Assembly (NCBI GenBank): GCA_031278935.1
Contig: JAITJK010000074.1
Span: 1 to 8,357, forward strand
Length of the DNA stretch: 8,357 nt
Direction: 5' to 3'
From: Spirochaetaceae bacterium
GTDB taxonomy: Bacteria; Spirochaetota; Spirochaetia; Treponematales; Breznakiellaceae
Of the stretch, positions 1-7,300 are shown piece after piece. The notes under the pieces were generated by a model that ran no database searches, had not been told where the DNA came from, and saw only the letters and a list, made by a program, of their open reading frames with translations. Both the position numbers and the translations under genes were made by a program. Positions within the stretch are counted from its first letter, which is position 1, and every line of letters starts with the position of its first letter.

Positions 1-831
1 CCGGTTCATGGAGCGGAAAAGTGCTGCAGAACGGCGGTATGCCCGTTGCGCCTCGGCGAGTTTCCCCATTTTCTTGTAAACGTCCCCTCGGGCCCGCCAG
101 TCCATGCCCAGACCGTAGGTGTTCTCCGCCCGGCGATCCAAGGCAATAGCCTCGTCCAGAGCCTGTAGGGCCCCGGCATAGTCTGCGGCTATGGAACGGA
201 CCGAGGCGATAAGGTACCAATCGTAGGCTCCTTGTTCCAGGTAGTTGTCTTTTTCATGGAGCGCGATGGCTTTCTTCAAAGCATCTTCCGCCTCAGGCCA
301 CCTTCGCCGCTCCTTTTCCGCAAGGCCAATGACGGTCCAGCCCAGGGCAAGAGAGAGACCGTCGTCCCGTAGAACCCCAAACTCGGCATGGACCTGTTCA
401 AGGACTTCCTCTGGTGCGGCGGCATCGGTGAGAATCCGGCGGCGGGCCTTATAGAGGCGCACCAGTGCGGCAAGTGCCGCTTCTCCGGCTAGGTCCGCTT
501 CGGCTAACGCGGCGTCCCATACCGCCTCAGCCTCGGCATCCCGACCCAGGGCAGATAAGACATTACCCCGGGCAAGGCCCTCCCGGATAAGCGAGGAGGG
601 ATCATCCACACTGACCGCAAGACGGCGAGCCTCTTCAAGCAAAAGCAGGGCCGTCTCATAATTCCCTCGATCCACCTCGGACTGCACCAATTCCAACTGG
701 ATGGCCGCTTGGTTTTTGTTGGTGAATACCGCAGCGGGTCGTTTCGGTGTGGATGAACAGCCCAGCATAAGGCCCCATAAGCCCAGGCAGAGCCCTATCC
801 CGGTAAGAATTTTACAGTATCTGCTCGTCAA
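1..831 (-). CDS. TPR-repeat lipoprotein, 3' end beyond window
   Basis: This is an open frame of 277 codons with no stop before the window edge, so the C-terminus is missing. I chose the TTG at 831-829: it is preceded by GGGGG eight bases upstream and is followed at once by a lipoprotein signal peptide (Arg4, Lys7, a hydrophobic stretch at about 8-23, then MLGC with Cys25 as the lipidation site). The next in-frame ATG is codon 22, which would destroy the signal. The -3 residue of the lipobox is Met, a relaxed form tolerated in spirochaetes. The mature part is helical and shows TPR-like helix pairs at about 47-78, 83-114, 161-194, 204-235 and 240-273; the last three are clearest (for example GDVYKKMGKLAEAQRAYRRS). 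It is therefore likely a membrane-anchored periplasmic or surface protein that binds a partner. Its specific role is unknown. The start overlaps the end of ilvB by 20 bases, suggesting co-transcription and coupled translation. Confidence 0.82.
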   Translation of the reverse strand, partial: MTSRYCKILTGIGLCLGLWGLMLGCSSTPKRPAAVFTNKNQAAIQLELVQSEVDRGNYETALLLLEEARRLAVSVDDPSSLIREGLARGNVLSALGRDAEAEAVWDAALAEADLAGEAALAALVRLYKARRRILTDAAAPEEVLEQVHAEFGVLRDDGLSLALGWTVIGLAEKERRRWPEAEDALKKAIALHEKDNYLEQGAYDWYLIASVRSIAADYAGALQALDEAIALDRRAENTYGLGMDWRARGDVYKKMGKLAEAQRAYRRSAALFRSMNR

Positions 832-2524
832 GAGGTTTGCCCCCAGGAACCATAGGAAGCACCTGTTCGTCCGGATGTACGAATGCGTCTAGGAGTACCC
901 CGCGCCCCCCTTGCAGTTCTCCAAGGGCCTTATCCAGGGCGGCCCTAAACTCCTCTTTGGTTGCGACCCGGAAGCCCCTAAGCCCGTAAGCCTCGGCAAG
1001 CTTCACAAAATCCGGGGGTCTGTCCAAGACCGTCTCAGCATAGCGTTTTTCATAGAACAAGGTCTGCCACTGGCGCACCATGCCTAAGACGTGGTTGTTC
1101 AGCACCAGGATGAGCACCGGAATCCCGTAAGCCGCCAGGGTCCCCATCTCAGCGCAGTTCATCCGAAAGGAGCCATCTCCAGTGAACAGCACCACTGGCT
1201 TGCCGGGATTGGCAATCTTGGCCCCTTCCGCCGCCCCCAGGCCAAAGCCCATAGTCCCAAGGCCCCCGGAGCTGAGGAAGGTGCGAGGCCGGGTAATCGG
1301 ATAAAATTGGGCGGCCCACATCTGATGCTGGCCCACGTCGGTTACCACCAGGGCCTCGGTTCCCAGGGCCCGGGCGGTCTCTTGGATGATAAACCGAGGA
1401 TGCAGCCCTTCTGAGCGCTCTTGGGTATAAGCCGGGGGTAGGAGGGCTTTCCACGCGGCAATATCCCCGTTCCAGAGACTTTCTCGCTTGGAGGGCAGCT
1501 TTTCTAGCACCCGGGTAAGCGTCTTTTGTATGTCCCCCACCACCCAGGCTTCGGCCTCAACGTTCTTGTTCACCTCTGCGGGGTCGATGTCAAAGTGCAG
1601 CACCTGGGCGTTCCGAGCGAACTGGGCGGTAGAGCTCGTAACCCGGTCGGAAAACCGGGCGCCTATAGCAATGAGCAGGTCTCCCTGCTGCACCGCTCGG
1701 TTAGAAGCCACAGTTCCGTGCATCCCCAAGAGGCCAGTGTGCAGGGGATGGTCGTAGGGCATAGCGCCGACCCCCATGAGGCTCACCGAAACTGGGGCAT
1801 GAAGCCGCTCGGCTAAAAGCCGCAGTTCCTCCGACGCGCCGGAAAGGATCACCCCGCCCCCGGCGTAGATCACCGGCTGCTTTGCCTCAGTCAGCATGGC
1901 TACGGCCCGGTTTATATCCTCCTCGGTAAAGGTAGGGCTTGCAAATCGTTGGGTGAACCGCGCCGCCCGGGGGCTTCTTACGGAGTCCCTGCTCACAGCG
2001 CCGGGGGTCCATTCCCCCATACAGGCGGAAACGTCCCGGGGTAGGTCAATGAGTACCGGCCCGGGCCGGCCTGAGACCGCCACGAGAAAAGCCTCTCGGA
2101 CCACCTCCGCGAGGTCCTGCACGTCTTTGACGATCCAGTTATGCTTGACCATGGGCATGGTAATACCCGTAATATCTACTTCCTGAAAACTGTCTTTGCC
2201 CAAGAGGGCGGTCCCTACATTTCCCGTGATGGCCACGAGGGGAGTGGAATCCATGGCCGCCGTGGCAATGCCTGTTACCAGATTCGTGGCTCCCGGCCCG
2301 GAGGTGGCGATACAGACCCCCACCTTGCCGGTAGACCGGGCGTACCCGTCTGCGGCGTGGACCGCGTGCTGTTCATGGCTCACCAGGATATGGCGGATCC
2401 GGTCTTTTTGCCGGTATAACTCGTCATAAATAAACAAGACCGCCCCACCGGGATACCCAAAAATCGTATCCACCCCCTGTTCAATCAGGGCCTCCACGAG
2501 GATCCGTGCGCCTGTATACTGCAT
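812..2524 (-). CDS. ilvB: Acetolactate synthase, large catalytic subunit
   Basis: This enzyme condenses pyruvate with a second pyruvate (valine/leucine branch) or with 2-oxobutyrate (isoleucine branch), using thiamine diphosphate, Mg2+ and a structural FAD in the cytoplasm. The protein is 570 residues, normal for the family. The N-terminal domain carries GYPGGAVL (23-30) and the catalytic glutamate Glu51 in SHEQHAVHAADGYA, then TSGPGATN (74-81). The central domain has GARFSDRVT (288-296) and DIDP (312-315), typical of the FAD-binding part. The C-terminal domain has VGQHQMWAAQ (397-406) and the thiamine-diphosphate motif from GDGS (449-452) to NN (476-477), followed by GMVRQWQ with Trp486, the residue that lines the herbicide site in plant enzymes. 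These features separate it from oxalyl-CoA decarboxylase and pyruvate oxidase relatives. An upstream in-frame ATG at 2560 lies inside ilvD and has no ribosome site, whereas the ATG at 2524 follows AGGAGG by six bases. No ilvN follows. Confidence 0.96.
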   Translation of the reverse strand: MQYTGARILVEALIEQGVDTIFGYPGGAVLFIYDELYRQKDRIRHILVSHEQHAVHAADGYARSTGKVGVCIATSGPGATNLVTGIATAAMDSTPLVAITGNVGTALLGKDSFQEVDITGITMPMVKHNWIVKDVQDLAEVVREAFLVAVSGRPGPVLIDLPRDVSACMGEWTPGAVSRDSVRSPRAARFTQRFASPTFTEEDINRAVAMLTEAKQPVIYAGGGVILSGASEELRLLAERLHAPVSVSLMGVGAMPYDHPLHTGLLGMHGTVASNRAVQQGDLLIAIGARFSDRVTSSTAQFARNAQVLHFDIDPAEVNKNVEAEAWVVGDIQKTLTRVLEKLPSKRESLWNGDIAAWKALLPPAYTQERSEGLHPRFIIQETARALGTEALVVTDVGQHQMWAAQFYPITRPRTFLSSGGLGTMGFGLGAAEGAKIANPGKPVVLFTGDGSFRMNCAEMGTLAAYGIPVLILVLNNHVLGMVRQWQTLFYEKRYAETVLDRPPDFVKLAEAYGLRGFRVATKEEFRAALDKALGELQGGRGVLLDAFVHPDEQVLPMVPGGKPLDEQIL

Positions 2525-2540
2525 AGTGTTCCTCCTCTTA
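2525..2540 (-). promoter_or_regulatory. ilvB ribosome-binding site in the ilvD-ilvB junction
   Basis: On the minus strand the junction reads TAA, G, AGGAGG (2536-2531), six bases, then ATG at 2524. The near-perfect Shine-Dalgarno begins one base after the ilvD stop codon. This settles the ilvB start, and it shows that ribosomes ending ilvD arrive directly at the ilvB initiation site. Confidence 0.88.
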
Positions 2541-4196
2541 GTCTTGCAGGATGGCCCCAAAGGCCGCAGATCCCACCTGCCGGGCGTACCGGGCTAAATA
2601 CCCGGTCCGCACCTTGGGAGGTCGGGGGGTAAAGGCGGCTTTGCGAGCGGCCAGGGTCTCCACCGGGACCTTAACGTCGATACTCCGACCCACAATATCA
2701 AGGGCGATGATATCCCCCTCTTCTAGCAGGGCGATGGGGCCTCCCACTGCGGCCTCCGGAGAAATATGACCGATAGCAGCACCCTTGGTAGCCCCGGAAA
2801 ACCGGCCGTCCGTAATGAGGGCGACCTTATCGTCCAACCCGATGCCTGCCAAGGCCGCCGTAGGGGCCAACATTTCCTTCATGCCTGGCCCGCCGCGCGG
2901 GCCCTCGTAGCGGATGACGATCACGTCTCCCGCCTTAATCCGTCCGCTCATGATAGCGTCGAAGGCGGCTTCCTCGGCGTCAAAGACCCGGGCCGGCCCT
3001 TCATGGCGCAGCATGGCCGGGGCCACCGCGCTTTGCTTCACCACGCAACCCTCAGGGGCTAGGTTGCCTTTGAGGGCCGCGAGGCCGCCAGTGGAGGAAT
3101 AGGGGTTCTCTAGGGGACGGATCACCTCTGGATTTCGGTTCTGTCCCTGGGCAGCGCTGTCCCCCAGCACTCCATAGACCGTTGGGGCGTCGAGGTGTAT
3201 GAGCTTGCCCTTGGCCAGTTCTCCCAGCACCGCCGGGATCCCCCCGGCTGCATGAAGAGCCTCGATGGGGGTCGCGCTTGCCGGGGCGAGCTTGCAGAGA
3301 TTCGGCGTCCGGGCGCTGACCTGGTTTAGGCGGTCCAGATCTAAGGCGCATCCCGCTTCATGGGCAATGGCCGGCAGGTGTAGCGCGGTATTGGTCGAAC
3401 ACCCCAGGGCCATATCCAGGGCCAACGCATTGGTTAGGGCCAGTTCCGTGAGGATCGACCGGGGTCGAATGTCTTTTTTCAACACCTCGAGGGCCAGGAC
3501 CCCGGTTTTTTTAGCTAACCGCAACCGTTCGGCCATGACCGCCGGAATCGTACCGTTACCGGGGAGGGCCATACCCAAGGCTTCGGTAACGCAGTTCATG
3601 GAATTGGCAGTGAACATACCCGCGCAAGACCCGCATCCCGGGCATGCAGCTTCTTCCAAAGCAGTGAGTTCTGTTTCGTCCATGCGGCCCGCAGCTACGG
3701 CTCCCACCGCTTCATACACGGTGGTGAAGGTCAAGGGTTTCCCGTCCTTATAGCCCGCCAGCATGGGGCCGCCAGACACGAAAACCGTGGGCAAGTTAAG
3801 CCGGGCGGCGGCCATGAGCATTCCCGGCACGATTTTGTCGCAGTTGGGGATGCAGATAAGGGCGTCAAAACCGTGGGCCATAACCATACATTCAATGGAA
3901 TCAGCAATGAGTTCTCGGGTTACCAGGGAATAGCGCATCCCTTCGTGGCCCATGGCGATCCCGTCGCATACGCCTATCACCGGAAACTGGACCGGGACGC
4001 CCCCGGCCAGGCGTACCCCTGCGGCCGCAGCCTGGGCTAGGGTATTCAGGTGTACATGGCCCGGTACGATTTCACTCTGGGCTACCGCGAGCCCGATAAG
4101 GGGTCTTGCCAATTCTTCATCAATGAACCCCAGGGCTCTAAACAAAGACCTATGGGGCGCCCGGGCAATTCCGTGCTTTACCACATCACTTCTCAT
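2538..4196 (-). CDS. ilvD: Dihydroxy-acid dehydratase
   Basis: This cytoplasmic iron-sulfur enzyme dehydrates 2,3-dihydroxy-isovalerate and 2,3-dihydroxy-3-methylvalerate to the 2-keto acids that are transaminated to valine and isoleucine. The protein is 552 residues, matching the shorter bacterial/archaeal class rather than the ~616-residue E. coli form. Signatures in order are SEIVPGHVHL (41-50), VCDGIAMGHEGMRYSL (76-91), NCDKIVPGMLMA (118-129), CPGCGSCAGMFTANSMNC (185-202), GCSTNTALHLPAI (265-277), YEGPRGGPGM (430-439) and TDGRFSGATKG (462-472). Cys119 and Cys191 match conserved cluster ligands. The position that is Cys in [2Fe-2S] homologues (a PCN motif) reads PGH here. The frame stays open upstream to 4289, but the extra 31 residues cover the probable promoter and are not family-like. 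The ATG at 4196 follows GAGAGAGGAA and starts the conserved region, so I used it. ilvB follows after 13 bases. I see no frameshift or loss of key motifs. Confidence 0.96.
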   Translation of the reverse strand: MRSDVVKHGIARAPHRSLFRALGFIDEELARPLIGLAVAQSEIVPGHVHLNTLAQAAAAGVRLAGGVPVQFPVIGVCDGIAMGHEGMRYSLVTRELIADSIECMVMAHGFDALICIPNCDKIVPGMLMAAARLNLPTVFVSGGPMLAGYKDGKPLTFTTVYEAVGAVAAGRMDETELTALEEAACPGCGSCAGMFTANSMNCVTEALGMALPGNGTIPAVMAERLRLAKKTGVLALEVLKKDIRPRSILTELALTNALALDMALGCSTNTALHLPAIAHEAGCALDLDRLNQVSARTPNLCKLAPASATPIEALHAAGGIPAVLGELAKGKLIHLDAPTVYGVLGDSAAQGQNRNPEVIRPLENPYSSTGGLAALKGNLAPEGCVVKQSAVAPAMLRHEGPARVFDAEEAAFDAIMSGRIKAGDVIVIRYEGPRGGPGMKEMLAPTAALAGIGLDDKVALITDGRFSGATKGAAIGHISPEAAVGGPIALLEEGDIIALDIVGRSIDVKVPVETLAARKAAFTPRPPKVRTGYLARYARQVGSAAFGAILQD

Positions 4197-4210
4197 ACGG
4201 TTCCTCTCTC
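4197..4210 (-). promoter_or_regulatory. ilvD ribosome-binding site
   Basis: Minus-strand GAGAGAGGAA (4210-4201) lies four bases before the ATG at 4196. It supports this start over the longer open frame beginning at 4289, whose start has no comparable site in front of it. Confidence 0.75.
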
Positions 4211-4232
4211 GCAACGTCTTGGATACCCCTCT

Positions 4233-4261
4233 ATTGTGCCGATTTAAGCCCCCCAATTCAA
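4233..4261 (-). promoter_or_regulatory. Candidate sigma-70-type promoter for ilvD-ilvB
   Basis: On the minus strand TTGAAT (4261-4256) and CACAAT (4238-4233) are separated by exactly 17 bases. Each matches its consensus hexamer at four of six positions. Transcription would start near 4226, giving a leader of about 30 bases before the ilvD ATG. The spacing and the AT content relative to the surroundings favour it, but two four-of-six hexamers can arise by chance. Such a short leader would leave no space for a T-box or attenuator. Confidence 0.45.
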
Positions 4262-4303
4262 GCACTTGACGGGGAGGCGTATTGGGCACCTGCGGGCGGC
4301 GCT

Positions 4304-4327
4304 GGCCATTACGGTATGCCGGTGGCC
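4304..4327 (-). other. Imperfect hairpin in the coiled-coil gene / ilvD gap
   Basis: The minus strand can pair GGCCA with TGGCC on the outside and CGG with CCG on the inside around a CATA loop, with a small internal bulge. No T-run follows, so it is not a classic intrinsic terminator. It may weakly stop or slow transcription leaving the coiled-coil gene, or do nothing. A shorter hairpin (GCCCG, CGA loop, CGGGC) at 4345-4357 also lacks a T-run. Confidence 0.25.
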
Positions 4328-4375
4328 TGTCCCCTAATCACGCGGCCCGTCGCGGGCATTAAACCCACAGGGAGC

Positions 4376-7300
4376 TTATTCTTTGGGCATGATTTCCAGG
4401 ATTAGTTCTACTTCCCCTTTTCCGCATTTCACGGCCCGGGCTATTTCGTCTACGGTCCAGCCTAACCGGGCCAAACGGATAATATTGTCCCGAACCCCCA
4501 AAGGCGGAGCGCCCTTGTCCTGGGGCGCTTGCTTACCCCCGTCCTTCATTAAGCCCCCCATGAGCTTCACCTGCTCCTGGGCCTCTTTGTGCAACTTCTC
4601 AAGCCGGGTCTCAATATCCGCAAGCCATTTCCGGGCTTTCTGCATCTGTTCGATCCGTTCTTCAATAGACGAAAGGGATTGATCCAAAACGGTGAGTTGG
4701 TCCGCCGTGGCCTGGGCCTGCTGATTTTCCTGGTTCAGGGCGTGTAGGGCGGAACGCACCCCCTCGGTTTCTTCGGTAAGGCGGTGCAGGTCCTGGGTGA
4801 TGCTCTGGGTCATGCGTTCCGACTCCTGTAGGGCCTTAAAGTTCCGGTCAATGCCGTCGTTGGTTATATCCAGGGTTTCGTTTTTCTTCTCAAGGCGCTG
4901 ATACTTTTCTTCCGTGTCGTTCAAGGCGTCGGTGAGTTTGCGAATCTGAATCTGCAGCTCCTGTAGGGAGTCGTTGGAGTTGGAAATGGCGCTGAGTTTA
5001 TCTTCCACCGCCTCGGATACCAAAAGCAACCGGTTAAAGTCGGTCTCTATCTGTTCGATCCGGTGTTTTTCCGAGAGGAACCGGGTCATCTTGGCGTGGA
5101 CATCCTCCTCAAGGCGCTTGATCTTCACAAACTCGTCTTCGATGTCTGCAGCTTCGGTCCAGTGCTTGTCTAACTGGTCCAGGTCCTTCTTCAGCGCTTC
5201 GATGCGCTGTTCCAGTTCCTGCTTGAGCTCCTGGGCCTTGTCGATGAGCTTGGTCTGGGTAGTCACCTCTTCCACGGCCTCCCGGATTGCCCCCAGGCGC
5301 CTATCACTTTCCTCCAGAACCTCCTGGGTTTTCTGATAGGCCCCGTCCATATCTTGCTGCACCTGGGCTTGAAAGGCCCTCAAGGTCTCGATGAAATGGG
5401 CTTGCAGGGCCGTGCGCTGGGTCTCGGCCTCCGCTCCGAGCTGGGTAAGCCGGGTGTCCAAGCCCTGCTGCCAGGCGGTAAGCTGGGTATCAATCGCCTC
5501 GTTCCGTTGGGTAAGGTCTGTAGCAAAGGCATCCTCAAAGACCTGGAGTTTTTCTGAAACATTTTCATAGGCCCTGGTTTTCAAGGCCGCCAATTCACTT
5601 TCCATACCTGCCATGATCGTGTTCAGGGACTGAGAAGCGGCGGTGAAGTCCTGGACTATCCGGTCCCGGTCTTGGACGGCCTGGGTTTCAAACCTGGCAA
5701 AATCCTCTCGCAGGCGGTTTTCTAGGTCCTGAATATACCGGCGCAGTTCCGCGTCCAAGGCCTGGCTGTCATCCGCCAAGGTTTCCATCCGGCGAAACTG
5801 TTCTGCCTGGACCCGGCGGTACTCTTCAAATTTCGCATCGGCCTCTTCCAATACCTGCTGTTCCCGGGTCTCCGCCACTTCCTGTAACTGGAGTTTCATC
5901 TGGGCCAGCCGGTCGTCGGTATAGGTTTGCAGTTCCGCAAGACGCCCTTTCAAAGACTCCCGTTCGCTTTGCACCTTACGATCGATTTCCTCGGAAGAAG
6001 CGGCCAATTCCGCGAGCAAGCCTTGAATCTCGGCCTTGGAGGTTTCTACGGCGCTCTTCCATTGCTCCATTCCCTGGTTCGTAGCGGCGCGGGCCTTGGC
6101 TTCCGCCTGCTCCATGGTCCGGGCGAGCTCGGTTTCCATGGACGCCGAAACTTCCGCTATCTTGTCTTGCAGGGTTTTGAAGCGTTCCTCTGCGGAGGTA
6201 AACTCCTTAGCAGTCTTGAGTTGCATATCCCCGAAAGCCCCTTCCATGGACTCGAACACAGTCCGGGTCTTGGTTTCTTCTTCTTCGATAGTTTGCCGCC
6301 ATTGGGCGATCTGGGTTTGGGCTTCCTCCCGGGCTCGTTCTTCGGTTTCCTTAACGGTTTGGGCGATTTCCGCCTGTAAGGTCCGTACCGCTTCATCGGT
6401 GTAGCGGTGGGCCTCTTGCAACTGCTGCTCTAGGGCGGCCTGTTCCGCAGCGATCTGGGTTTTGGTTTCCGTAGACACCGCTTCCAAGCGGGAAAGTAGG
6501 GCGGTGGCCCGCTCCTGCTCGGTTTCCAGGGCGCTTTTCCATTGGCTTAACCCGGTGTCCGCGATGAGCCGGGCCTTGGCCTCCGTGGTGTCCAGCACCT
6601 GGGTCATGGTTTCTTCGAGCTTAGAAGCCGCTTCCCCCACCTGCCGCTGCAGGGTCTCCACCTGCTGCTTGGTCTCGGCAAAAGACGCCTCCAAGCCAGA
6701 AAGGGCGGTTCGTACCTGTAGATCTTCCGCCATCAAGGTCTCGGTCCAGGCCTTGATGGCGGCATCCGTATGTTCCCCGGCCTGCTGCTCGGTAGTTTGG
6801 AGCTTTTGCTCTATCTGGGTCGTAAGATTCAGATAGGCTTCATCCGCAAAGGCCCTGAACGCCGTAAGCCGCTGTTCCATGGCAGCACCTTCCGTATCCA
6901 GCCGGACTTTCGTTTCTTCCGCCGCCCCTTGGAGGGCGGCAAGTACGTCTTGGGCTTTACTGTCCGCTTCTCCAATGGCCGCTTTCCAGGGGTCCAGATG
7001 GGCCTTGGCTTCCGCGAGGATCTGCTGTTCCGTATCCCGCAAGGTCTCAGCCACCTGGGTTTTGAGCAGGTCCAGGGTCTCGTCGGCGGAGGCTCTAAGC
7101 TCCGTGAGCCGGGTCTCGATAGCCGCGTAGACGTCGGCGGCCTTGGTCTTAGTGTCTTCCGAGGCGCTTTCCAGGGCCTTGAGTAGCCCCTGGGTCTTGA
7201 GGTCTTGGGCCGCCACTGCCTGCCGCCATTGTTCCAGTCGTTCCTCCGCAGTGGCCCGGGCGGCGGCTTCCCCCTGCTCCGTGGCTTTAGAGAGAGTCTG

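Noticed and set aside
3265..3753. A 162-codon open frame on the plus strand, opposite ilvD
   Set aside because: It lies wholly antisense to the conserved ilvD coding region, has no recognisable motif and no convincing ribosome site. GC-rich genes commonly give such antisense open frames.
4197..4289. A 31-residue N-terminal extension of IlvD
   Set aside because: The added residues do not resemble the family N-terminus, cover a probable promoter, and the downstream ATG at 4196 has a good ribosome site.
4266..4295. A plus-strand promoter starting with TTGACG in the gap before ilvD
   Set aside because: No -10-like hexamer occurs at a suitable distance (the region is GC-rich), and no gene follows on the plus strand.
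4197..4375. A T-box riboswitch or classic attenuator controlling ilvD
   Set aside because: I see no T-box core sequence, no terminator with a T-run and no leader rich in branched-chain codons in the 179-base gap.
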